A stretch of DNA of 36,090 nucleotides from Dehalococcoidia bacterium (GTDB lineage Bacteria; Chloroflexota; Dehalococcoidia; Bin125). The stretch spans positions 1 through 36,090 of the forward strand of contig JAJEBU010000008.1 of assembly GCA_022822375.1 (NCBI GenBank), in the 5' to 3' direction. A program made the position numbers and the translations under genes. Each line of letters opens with the position of its first letter. Position 1 is the first letter of the stretch. This document shows positions 24,208 through 31,080 of this stretch, in pieces. The notes under the pieces are model-generated. The model did not search any database, was not told the DNA's origin, and was given only the letters and a program-made list of their open reading frames with translations.

Positions 24208-25249
24208 TGTTGGGCGCGCACTCCTGCATGAAGAGGGTCATCGAGCGTGTCACCTGATCGTGCGGGATGATCCCGCCGGCGTTGCACCAGGTCAGGAAAT
24301 GGCCGGTGCCGTAGCGCTCGGCGAGCGCGTTGAGCTTGGCCGTGACTTCATCGGGATTGCCGATCGCGCAGAGCTGGTCGACCGCCTCGTCGTAGGACAG
24401 GCTGCGGTTGCGGGCGAGCAGCGGCGGCAGATCGTCTCGGCTGCGGCCGGCCCGAGTCCAGCTGCGGATGCCGGTATCCGTGACGACCTTCAGATAGTTC
24501 ATCAGGCTCGTGCGGGCCTGCTCCTTCGCGACCTCAGACGACTCGTGCACATGGACGGGCAGCAGCAGCCCCGCGTCGGACGCGGGCGCGTCCGGTCGCG
24601 CCTCGTGGTACATCGCGAAGCGCCGATCGAGGTCGTCGGAGAAGGCGGTGATCGGGCTGGCGAAGACGCGCCACTGTTCTGCGCAGGCGCGCACGAACGA
24701 CTCGTCGCTGTTCGCCGCCAGCCGCAGCGGCGGACCAGGCTGCTGAATCGGCTTGGGCACGACCTGGACGTCGCGGTACTGGAAGTGCCGTCCCTGAAAG
24801 TTGAGCGGTTCTGGCCGCCATGCCTGTTGGATCACGGCGATCGCCTCGTCGAAGCGCGCACCGCGGTCGGCGATATCGACGTTGAAACCGGCGAAATGCT
24901 CGCCGATGCTGCCGCGTCCGACGCCGAACTCGAGGCGTCCGTTGGAAATGATGTCCAGCGTGGCCGCATCCTCAGCGGCGCGGATCGGGTCGAGCAGCGG
25001 GACCAGCGTGACGCCGGTGCCGAGCGTGATCCGCTCCGTCTGGGCCGCGGCCGCGGCCATCGTCACGATCGGCGACGGCAACACTGAGAACTCGCGCACG
25101 AAGTGCATCTCGGCGAGCCACGCGGCGTTCCAACCGATGCGGTCGCCGTGCACGACCTGGGCGATGGTGTCGCGGTAGCGCGACGGCACATCCTGGCCGT
25201 CCGCCTGCGGCAGCTGGAAGAAGAGCCCGAACTCCGCCTGTACCGCCAT
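24197..25249 (-). CDS. Luciferase-like (LLM) flavin-dependent oxidoreductase
   Basis: A 350-residue member of the bacterial luciferase fold, which uses reduced FMN (or F420 in some branches) and oxygen. Visible family elements are the N-terminal GLFFQLP strand, AWLAEMHF near 43-50, the RITLGTGVTLVPL segment near 73-85, ISNGRLEFGVGRG (101-113) and the Q.AW.PEPLNFQGRHF stretch near 140-155. GAGGAG lies four bases before the ATG. An 8-bp inverted repeat (25265-25272 with 25285-25292) lies in its leader. It shares a promoter region with the divergent cupin gene. The substrate cannot be predicted. Confidence 0.88.
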   Translation of the reverse strand: MAVQAEFGLFFQLPQADGQDVPSRYRDTIAQVVHGDRIGWNAAWLAEMHFVREFSVLPSPIVTMAAAAAQTERITLGTGVTLVPLLDPIRAAEDAATLDIISNGRLEFGVGRGSIGEHFAGFNVDIADRGARFDEAIAVIQQAWRPEPLNFQGRHFQYRDVQVVPKPIQQPGPPLRLAANSDESFVRACAEQWRVFASPITAFSDDLDRRFAMYHEARPDAPASDAGLLLPVHVHESSEVAKEQARTSLMNYLKVVTDTGIRSWTRAGRSRDDLPPLLARNRSLSYDEAVDQLCAIGNPDEVTAKLNALAERYGTGHFLTWCNAGGIIPHDQVTRSMTLFMQECAPNITV

Positions 25250-25264
25250 GACGCTCCTCGAGTC

Positions 25265-25292
25265 CCCGAACGCTGACGCGGGTCCGTTCGGG
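25265..25292 (-). promoter_or_regulatory. Inverted repeat in the leader of the LLM gene
   Basis: CCCGAACG and CGTTCGGG form a perfect 8-bp stem with a 12-base loop, just upstream of the ribosome site of the gene starting at 25249. It may be an operator or a leader hairpin. Confidence 0.35.
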
Positions 25293-25310
25293 CAGGCTAG
25301 CGGACAAGCC

Positions 25311-25316
25311 TATACT
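25311..25316 (+). promoter_or_regulatory. Candidate -10 box, promoter of the cupin dioxygenase gene
   Basis: TATACT is a near-consensus -10 hexamer in an otherwise GC-rich stretch. It predicts a start site near 25323 and a leader of about 70 bases. No clear -35 is seen. Confidence 0.45.
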
Positions 25317-25324
25317 TGGCGCGA

Positions 25325-25369
25325 GCGCCTGCCATGCGCACACCTAGCAGGCGCATTCCCAGCAGGCGC
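25325..25369 (+). promoter_or_regulatory. Leader with two alternative hairpins (repeated AGCAGGCGC)
   Basis: GCGCCTGC at 25325-25332 can pair perfectly with either of two copies of GCAGGCGC (25347-25354 and 25362-25369). The two hairpins exclude each other. They lie in the predicted 5' leader of the dioxygenase gene, shortly before its ribosome binding site. The sequence relation is exact; any switching role is speculative. Confidence 0.4.
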
Positions 25370-25393
25370 GTATCCAGATGGAAGGGTGACCTC

Positions 25394-25978
25394 GTGACCA
25401 CCGCCACGTACACCATGCAAGAGTTTGTCCTGGACGCTCAGCGTATTGCCGACCGCGGGGACTCGGCAGAGCGCCAGATTGCGCAGATTTCCGGCCCGCT
25501 CGAGCGCTTGATTCAGCGCAAAGACTGCCTGCTCGACCTGCCCGAGAACGACGAGTTGGAGCCGGACAAGGGCTTCGTCATCCACCGCGCCGATAATCTG
25601 ACGGTCCTGTGCGTGGTCTGGCCTGAAGGCTCGAGCGCGCCGGTCCACAATCACAACGGTTGGGCGATGGAGGGCGTGATCTCGGGCGTCGAGTTCAATC
25701 GCAACTACCAGCGGACCGACGACGGCCTGACCCCCTGGCGAGCAGAGCTGGAAGAGCTCGAACCGACCCGCGTCACGCCTGGCACGACCACGTACCTGCC
25801 CGATCCACCTGCCGACATTCACGCGGTCGAGATCAACGAGGGCAAGACGATCGCCATCCACGTCTACGGTCTCGATCTGCCGGCGCAGTGGCGCTACCTC
25901 TTCGACCTCGAGACGGGCGAAGTGATCCCCTACACGATGAAGACGCGCAAGCAGCTCACCGTCAGCATGCAGCAGTAA
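25394..25978 (+). CDS. Cysteine dioxygenase / 3-mercaptopropionate dioxygenase-like cupin
   Basis: A 194-residue cupin that should oxidise a thiol to a sulfinate using Fe(II) and oxygen. Metal ligands are His85 and His87 (PVHNHNGWA) and His143 (DIHAVE). A later IAIHVYG element contains His156 and Tyr158, matching two members of the Ser-His-Tyr triad of thiol dioxygenases, while the Ser position is Ala154. There is no Cys after the HxH motif, so the Cys-Tyr crosslink of mammalian enzymes is impossible. The GTG start is chosen because GGAAGG is eight bases upstream; an ATG at 25334 would add residues with an S-R-R repeat from the leader. Together with the downstream SDR genes it may form an operon. 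Confidence 0.82.
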   Translation: MTTATYTMQEFVLDAQRIADRGDSAERQIAQISGPLERLIQRKDCLLDLPENDELEPDKGFVIHRADNLTVLCVVWPEGSSAPVHNHNGWAMEGVISGVEFNRNYQRTDDGLTPWRAELEELEPTRVTPGTTTYLPDPPADIHAVEINEGKTIAIHVYGLDLPAQWRYLFDLETGEVIPYTMKTRKQLTVSMQQ

Positions 25979-26023
25979 CCACACCTGACACCGCGCACCA
26001 CGACACATGGTCGGAGGCGAATG

Positions 26024-26797
26024 ATGGGCAAACTCGATGGCAAAGTCGCGCTGATTTCCGGCGGCGCTCGCGGACAGGGAGAGGCCGAGGCACGGCTGTT
26101 CGCTCGCGAGGGCGCGGCTGTCGTACTGGGCGATGTGCTCGAGGAAGACGGTCGACGGGTCGCCGAGAGCATCATCGACAGCGGTGGACAAGCCACCTTC
26201 GCCAAGCTCGATGTCTCCGACCAATCGAACTGGGCCGAATTGATCGACCTCACGGTCGAGACCTATGGCCGACTGGACATCCTGATCAACAACGCCGGCA
26301 TCGCCCGCTTGAAGATGATTGAGGACTCCTCGCTGCAGGAGTACCTGGAGGTCATCCGCATCAACCAGGTCGGTGTCTGGTTGGGCATGCGCGCGGCGGT
26401 CAAGCCGATGAAGGAAGTCGGCGGCGGCTGCATCATCAACACCTCGTCAACCGCCGGGCTCGAGGGCTACGCCGGCCTCAGCGCCTACGTGTCGTCCAAG
26501 TTTGCCGTGCGCGGGATGACCAAATCGGCCGCCGTTGAGTTTGGGCCGTACAACATCCGCGTCAACTCGGTGCACCCTGGTCCGATCGACACGCCGATGA
26601 TCCGCGATCCGGAGATTGCCCGGCGTCCGGCCGACGACTTCAGCTTCGACGGACCGATTCCGCGCCTCGGCACGTCCGACGAGGTGGCCAGGATGATGCT
26701 CTTCATCGCCGCTGACGCCTCCTACAGCACTGGCGCCGAGTTCGTCATCGACGGCGGGCTGACCATCGGCGGCAACATCGGCCAGCTGATTGAGTAA
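26024..26797 (+). CDS. Short-chain dehydrogenase/reductase, first of a tandem pair
   Basis: A 257-residue classical SDR. The glycine motif SGGARGQG is at 12-19, NNAG at 89-92, and the catalytic residues are Ser142, Tyr155 and Lys159 (YVSSK). Asp37 after the second strand suggests NAD(H). The sequence type (GARGQGEAEARLFAREGA, HPGPIDTPM) is that of 3-alpha/20-beta-hydroxysteroid dehydrogenase-like enzymes. Of the two adjacent ATG codons, the second (26024) is chosen: GGAGG lies six bases upstream and the tandem paralogue starts at the same residue. It lies 45 bases after the dioxygenase stop. Confidence 0.92.
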   Translation: MGKLDGKVALISGGARGQGEAEARLFAREGAAVVLGDVLEEDGRRVAESIIDSGGQATFAKLDVSDQSNWAELIDLTVETYGRLDILINNAGIARLKMIEDSSLQEYLEVIRINQVGVWLGMRAAVKPMKEVGGGCIINTSSTAGLEGYAGLSAYVSSKFAVRGMTKSAAVEFGPYNIRVNSVHPGPIDTPMIRDPEIARRPADDFSFDGPIPRLGTSDEVARMMLFIAADASYSTGAEFVIDGGLTIGGNIGQLIE

Positions 26798-26835
26798 TCC
26801 AGCAGCAGTTCAACGGACTAGACGCGGAGAATCCC

Positions 26836-27600
26836 ATGGGACAGCTCGACGGCAAGGTCGCCATCATCTCAGGCGGCGCACGTGGACAGGGCGAGGCCGA
26901 AGCTCGGCTGTTTGCTCGTGAGGGCGCGGCAGTCGTGCTCGGCGACATCCTCGATGAGGACGGCCAGCGGGTCGCGGAGAGCATTATCGATGCCGGCGGT
27001 CAGGCCGCCTATGTCCACCTCGACGTGACCAGCGAGACCGACTGGAGCGACATCGTCGACCAAGCCGTGGCCGAGTTTGGCCGCGTCGACTTACTGCTGA
27101 ACAACGCTGGCATCCTGCCGGTCGCGACCATCGAGCAGGCGACGCTCGAACACTTCCGCGAGGTGGTGGATGTGAACTTGATCGGCGTGTTTCTCGGGAT
27201 CCGCTCGGTGATTCCGGCGATGCGCGAATCCGGCGGCGGATGCATCATCAACACATCCTCAACCGCAGGCATTCAGGGCTACCCCGGTTTGGGCGCATAC
27301 GCGTCGAGCAAGTTTGCGGTGCGCGGACTGACCAAGGTCGCTGCTGTGGAGTTGGGCGCTGACAACATCCGCGTCAACTCGGTCCATCCAGGCCCGGTCG
27401 ACACCGAGATGCTGGCCAACCCCAACGCGAAGCGGAACGAGCAGGGCGATCGGCCGATGAGGATTCCGATCAGCCGCATGGGCCGCGCCGATGAGGTCGC
27501 CAAGATGATGCTCTTCATCGCCGCCGACGCCACCTACAGCACGGGCGCTGAGTTCATCATCGACGGCGGCCTGACCGCGGCCAGCAACATCGGTCGCTAG
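26836..27600 (+). CDS. Short-chain dehydrogenase/reductase, second of a tandem pair
   Basis: A 254-residue paralogue of the preceding gene. It aligns without gaps over the first 160 residues and keeps all catalytic positions (Ser142, Tyr155, Lys159 in YASSK). The two differ mainly in the substrate loop after HPGPVDTEM, where this copy has LANPNAKRNEQGDRPM. This points to a local duplication followed by a change in substrate. GGAGA lies six bases before the ATG. The 3' end is seven bases from the convergent VOC gene. Confidence 0.92.
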   Translation: MGQLDGKVAIISGGARGQGEAEARLFAREGAAVVLGDILDEDGQRVAESIIDAGGQAAYVHLDVTSETDWSDIVDQAVAEFGRVDLLLNNAGILPVATIEQATLEHFREVVDVNLIGVFLGIRSVIPAMRESGGGCIINTSSTAGIQGYPGLGAYASSKFAVRGLTKVAAVELGADNIRVNSVHPGPVDTEMLANPNAKRNEQGDRPMRIPISRMGRADEVAKMMLFIAADATYSTGAEFIIDGGLTAASNIGR

Positions 27601-27607
27601 CCGGCGC

Positions 27608-27964
27608 CTACGCCAGCGGCTTGGCGAACGAGAGCTCGTGACCGTCGGGATCGCGGAGGTGGAAGTAGCGCTCGCGCCACGGCGCGTCGCGGGGCTCGAA
27701 CTCAGGCGTCAGGCCGGACGACAGCACGTTGGCGTAGAACGCATCGACATCGTCGACGTACCAGATCGCGCGACCCCAGATTCCTTCAGACGTGGACTCA
27801 CTGAGCTGCAGGTTGAGATAGCTCTCGCCGACTCGGTACGACGTGAAGCCTGACTCAGGTCCGCCGTAGAGCAGCTCGAATCCGAGCGCCTCGTAGAAGG
27901 CGACGCTGCGCGCCATGTCGGCGACGGCGAGCGTGACGGCGCTCAGCGAGGTGACGCGCGGCAC
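27608..27964 (-). CDS. VOC (glyoxalase/bleomycin resistance/dioxygenase) superfamily protein
   Basis: A 118-residue single VOC module: SAVTLAVADMARSVAFYEALGFELLY at the start and YFHLRDPDGHELSFA at the end, the latter with a likely metal-ligand Glu. VOC proteins include metal-dependent dioxygenases, glyoxalases and drug-binding proteins. It begins with GTG two bases after the stop of the upstream VOC gene, so the two are coupled and may form a heterodimer. The specific reaction is unknown. Confidence 0.85.
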   Translation of the reverse strand: MPRVTSLSAVTLAVADMARSVAFYEALGFELLYGGPESGFTSYRVGESYLNLQLSESTSEGIWGRAIWYVDDVDAFYANVLSSGLTPEFEPRDAPWRERYFHLRDPDGHELSFAKPLA

Positions 27965-27966
27965 GG

Positions 27967-28377
27967 TCAGGTCAAGTCCGTGAACGGATTGTGGGCGAGC
28001 TCCCAGAGGTAGCCGTCGGGATCGGCGAAGTAGCCGCTGTAACCGCCCCAGAACACGTCCTCAGGCTGCTTGACGAGCGTCGCGCCGGCGGCGACCGCTT
28101 CCGCCATGGCGGCGTCCACTGCTTCACGCGACGGCAGGTTGTGCGCCAGCGTGACCGTCGGCGTGCCGCCTGACGGGTCGGCGAACGGCACGTCCGCCTC
28201 GATGGGAAAGTGGTCTCGTGGATAGAGCGAGAGCCACGTGCCCTCGAGCTCGAGGAAGCAGATGCCGTCGCCGTCGGAGTAGTTGGGCGCGGGCAGGCCG
28301 AGTCCGTCGCGATAGCACGCCACCGACTCCGAGAGGTTGGAGACGCCGAGCGTGATGATCGAAATCTTCGGTTTCAT
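27967..28377 (-). CDS. VOC superfamily protein (glyoxalase-like)
   Basis: A 136-residue VOC module starting IITLGVSNLSESVACYRDGLGL and ending GYSGYFADPDGYLWELAHNP, the standard pattern of the larger glyoxalase-like subfamily. The start at 28377 is set by a TACGCT box exactly six bases upstream, with no ribosome site, so translation is probably leaderless; the longer in-frame ORF to 28461 overlaps the selenoprotein gene. It is followed two bases later by a second VOC gene. Confidence 0.87.
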   Translation of the reverse strand: MKPKISIITLGVSNLSESVACYRDGLGLPAPNYSDGDGICFLELEGTWLSLYPRDHFPIEADVPFADPSGGTPTVTLAHNLPSREAVDAAMAEAVAAGATLVKQPEDVFWGGYSGYFADPDGYLWELAHNPFTDLT

Positions 28378-28383
28378 CGGCTC

Positions 28384-28389
28384 AGCGTA
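28384..28389 (-). promoter_or_regulatory. Candidate -10 box of a leaderless promoter (VOC gene)
   Basis: TACGCT on the minus strand ends exactly six bases before the ATG at 28377. It is identical in sequence and spacing to the box before 18389 and sits in the 19-base gap after the selenoprotein stop. Confidence 0.6.
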
Positions 28390-28396
28390 GCGGTCG

Positions 28397-29542
28397 CTAC
28401 GGCGTGGCGTTCTCGACAGCGGCCGTGATCGAGCTGAGTCGCGTCCCTGCGTTCTTCTCATTCACGAATACGGTCGGCGTGAAACCAACGCCAGCACTTC
28501 GAGCTGCGCTGAATTCTTCGTCGATTCGGTCCCGATGAGTCCCCTCAACCATGCACTGCAGGAACTGATCGTCGTCGAGGCCAATCTCTTCGGCGTACTC
28601 GAATGCTCGGCTTCGCGACCCTCGCATCGCGTCGCTGGTCATGTACTCGTCGTGGAACTGCCAGAAGGCGTTGCCACTCTGGTCGGCGGCGCACTCCATC
28701 GCCTCGGCTGCGAAGCCTGAATTCGTATGGGCCGGATAGTGTCGGAACTCAAACCGAGCTTGTCCGGTTCTGACCAACTGTTCAATCACGAGCGGCTCGG
28801 ACCGAGCCACCCAGCTGCGACAGTTTGGTCAATAGGGGTCACCGTATTCAGCGATCAACACCGGTGCGTCAGGATTGCCAATCACGTTGCGGTCGACGAC
28901 CAGTCCGTCGCGATGTCCGCCGCTGATCCGTTCGACGCTGCTCTCGTCGGCGTCGGAACCACCATCGTCGGCATCTGGCGGCGATGTGGCGCCGCTGCTG
29001 TCCTCAGGCTGATCAGATTGGCTGCTTTGGTCCGATTGGTCAGGCTGATCGTCTTGTTCGGGCTGCTCTGCTTGCTCAGCTTCGGGCATGGACTCGGGCT
29101 GGGGCGCCCACACGGTGACCGGCGTGCTCACCAACCAACTGCCAACGGTCGCGTCGGTCGGGAAGTAGCGCTGCCGCGGAAGCGTCGGCCGGCGATCGCC
29201 TTCGGGTCTGACCCCAAACTCAACGCGACCGTCATCCAGTCGTCGAGCAGCGATCTGGACCTCGGCGCCGTTGCTGAGCGTCAGTTTCGACGAATACGTC
29301 CAGCCAGTCGGACCGTCGTCGGCTGGGAAGAATCGGGCACGAGGTTCGAGGATGCCGCTCGGCGTGCGCAGCGTGAACTCGACGCGTCCATCGGCGAGCG
29401 CTCGCGCACGCACCCGGACTTGTTCGTGATCGGTCGCGTTCTGCGCGTCGATGACAACGACGGCCAACAACGCCATCGCAAGCGGTGCAATGACGAGCAG
29501 TGCCAATCGCTGCCACATGCTCAGGGGCGTCGTACGGCTCAT
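28397..29542 (-). CDS. Membrane-anchored DsbA-like thioredoxin-fold selenoprotein (Sec at in-frame UGA)
   Basis: A 381-residue protein if the UGA at 28829-28831 is read as selenocysteine 238. A membrane anchor (about 11-31) is followed by two similar beta repeats of about 50 residues (43-90 and 95-144, each with DGRVEF and an RxRxFP/RQRYFP turn). A Gln/Asp/Ser-rich linker (148-205) leads to a DsbA-type thioredoxin domain (214-381). The redox motif reads Sec238-P-N-Cys241 after AEYGDPY, where relatives have C-P-x-C. The helical insertion (FWQFHDEYM) and the cis-Pro loop (T355-P356) follow in the same frame, so both halves are well conserved. A SECIS-like hairpin lies immediately downstream of the UGA. 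Likely an extracytoplasmic thiol oxidoreductase or disulfide isomerase. Standard annotation would split it into two ORFs. Confidence 0.85.
28789..28813 (-). promoter_or_regulatory. Bacterial SECIS-like hairpin
   Basis: On the minus-strand mRNA, bases 16-40 after the UGA form a contiguous 10-bp stem (28813-28804 with 28798-28789, three G-U pairs, upper five pairs all Watson-Crick). The 5-base apical loop is GGUCC, at 28803-28799. The loop G-G-U lies 26-28 bases after UGA, inside the spacing known for bacterial SECIS elements, and the E. coli fdhF element also has GGUC in its loop. It should recruit SelB and selenocysteinyl-tRNA. Confidence 0.75.
28829..28831 (-). other. In-frame UGA, predicted selenocysteine codon
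   Basis: TGA on the minus strand at codon 238 of the DsbA-like gene. It occupies the first position of the C-x-x-C redox motif (U-P-N-C), the site where Sec replaces Cys in known redox selenoproteins. The flanking halves share one frame and one fold. Confidence 0.85.
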
Positions 29543-29567
29543 ACTCGATACTCGCGCCTCAGATACC

Positions 29568-29600
29568 CGAAGGGGCGGAGCCGTTCGCCCCGCCCCTTCG
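29568..29600 (-). terminator. GC-rich hairpin downstream of the LLM monooxygenase gene
   Basis: Arms 29568-29578 and 29590-29600 form a perfect 11-bp stem with an 11-base loop. It lies 31 bases after the stop of the monooxygenase gene at 29632 and upstream of the selenoprotein gene on the same strand. No T-run follows, so termination may be partial or factor-assisted. Confidence 0.55.
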
Positions 29601-29631
29601 CGGTGTTGACCGTGTCAATCGACGCTCTTGG

Positions 29632-30924
29632 CTAAAAGGCGAGCGCGCGCGGCTCGGCCTGACCAGCCTCGAGGCCCTGCGGCCACCAATGGTCTTCCCA
29701 GCCTTCGTCGTCCCAGATGTGCTTGAGGTTGGGCAGCACCTGCTGGGCGGTCATCTCGATATTCGGGATCGCCAGCTCCTTGGGAATCGAGCCGAACTGG
29801 TTGAGGATCATCAGGTGCCCGACGTGCAGGGTCTTGATCACCTCTTCGAGCTGCTCGGTGACCTGGCTCGGCGTGCCGGCGACGATGTTGCCCTCACGGA
29901 TCAGGTCGGACCAGGTGATCTCCGAGTTGGCCTTGGACTCGACCATCTTCTCGGCGGTCTTCTCGCCCTCGAACTTCTTCGACTCCTCGAAGACGGGCTT
30001 GAGACCCTGGCTGCGCGTGAAGCCCTGCTCGATCGTGCGCACGGTGCGGTAACCGGGCGGGTCCGCGTAGCGCGGGTCGATGTGCAGCATCTTGTTGTAG
30101 AAGTACTCGGCGTGCGGGCCGAACTTGTCGGCCACTTCCTGCTCGGTTTCGCCGACGGCGACGAGCTGGAGGAATCCGGCGTGGTAGGGGTTGAGCGGCT
30201 TCTCACGCTGCTGCATCGTGCGCCAGAATCCGTCGACGTTCTTCTGCCCGGCCTTGTATCCGCCGTAGGAGAGATAGCAGTAGACGTAGTTGTGGTCGGC
30301 GCACCATTCCCAGGTCTCGACCGAACCGCCGCCGGGAATCCAGACGGGCGGATGCGGGTCCTGGATCGGGCGCGGCCAGATGTTGACGTAGCGCAGCTGG
30401 TTGTAGCGGCCGTTGTAGCTGAACATCTCTGGCCGCGTCCAGGCCTGCGTGATCAGGTCGGCAGCCTCGTAGTACTTGTCGCGCAGGTGCGACGGGTTGG
30501 CGCCGTAGCAGAAGCAGTCATCCATCGGCGTACCGACGGGGAAGCCGGCCACGAGGCGTCCACCCGAGATGCAGTCGAGCATCGCAAACTCCTCGGCGAC
30601 GCGAGTCGGCGGGTTGTAGAGCGCGATCGAGTTGCCGAGCACGACGATGGCGACGTCCTTGGTCCGTCGGCACAGGTTGGCGGCCATCAGGTTGGGCGAC
30701 GGCATCAGGCCGTAGGCGTTCTGGTGGTGCTCATTGATGCAGATGCCGTCATAGCCGGCGGCCGCCGCGGCCTCGAGCTCGTCGAGGCCGTCGTTGTACA
30801 TCTGGTGGGCCTTCTTGGGGTCGAACAGGTGCGATGGCACGTCGACCCAGACCGAGTTGTTGGTCTCGGCGAAATCTGCGGGCAGATCCCGATAGGGCAT
30901 CAGGTGGAAGAACTCAAACTTCAC
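29632..30924 (-). CDS. Luciferase-like (LLM) flavin-dependent monooxygenase
   Basis: A 430-residue luciferase-fold enzyme, longer than the usual 330-380. Family elements are KFEFFHLMPY at the start, GYDGICINEHHQNAYGLMPSPNLMAA (about 58-83), ALYNPPTRVAEEFAMLDCISGGRLVAGFPVG (about 100-130) and NGRYNQLRYVNIWPRPIQDPHPPVWIPG (about 170-197). A C-terminal region with a Lys/Glu-rich helix and a WDDEGWEDHWWP tail is unusual. The GTG start has GGAG eight bases upstream. Enzymes of this subgroup oxidise diverse small organics; in SAR202-type Chloroflexota such paralogues are very numerous and thought to attack recalcitrant organic matter. The actual substrate is unknown. Confidence 0.9.
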   Translation of the reverse strand: MKFEFFHLMPYRDLPADFAETNNSVWVDVPSHLFDPKKAHQMYNDGLDELEAAAAAGYDGICINEHHQNAYGLMPSPNLMAANLCRRTKDVAIVVLGNSIALYNPPTRVAEEFAMLDCISGGRLVAGFPVGTPMDDCFCYGANPSHLRDKYYEAADLITQAWTRPEMFSYNGRYNQLRYVNIWPRPIQDPHPPVWIPGGGSVETWEWCADHNYVYCYLSYGGYKAGQKNVDGFWRTMQQREKPLNPYHAGFLQLVAVGETEQEVADKFGPHAEYFYNKMLHIDPRYADPPGYRTVRTIEQGFTRSQGLKPVFEESKKFEGEKTAEKMVESKANSEITWSDLIREGNIVAGTPSQVTEQLEEVIKTLHVGHLMILNQFGSIPKELAIPNIEMTAQQVLPNLKHIWDDEGWEDHWWPQGLEAGQAEPRALAF

Positions 30925-31080
30925 GGGGAACTCCGTTCGTGTTCCAACCGCTGGGCAAGAGAAGCGCACAGCGGAATCGCCCATTGCGGGCGGTCTCGCA
31001 GGCAAGGTACCGAGTGGCCCGCGCCAATGTCAAACCTCGAGACATGACTTCGAGATATGACAGCGCAACAGCCTGCCGGC

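Noticed and set aside
25316-25393. TTG start at 25316 for the cupin dioxygenase
   Set aside because: It overlaps the predicted -10 box, has no ribosome site, and the family match begins after GTG 25394, which has GGAAGG at good spacing.
28397-28831. Reading the DsbA-like gene as a pseudogene with a nonsense codon, or as two separate genes
   Set aside because: The only interruption is a UGA at the first redox Cys position, both halves are well preserved, a SECIS-like stem follows at the right distance, and the downstream half alone would have no signal, anchor or start with a ribosome site.
28829-28831. UGA read as tryptophan in an altered genetic code
   Set aside because: Many genes here end in TGA at sensible positions (for example 4732, 11777, 24207), and a Trp at this redox position would make no sense.
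29500-31047. 515-codon plus-strand ORF
   Set aside because: It lies antisense to the luciferase-like monooxygenase gene; its composition is that of a reverse-frame shadow in GC-rich DNA and it resembles no family.
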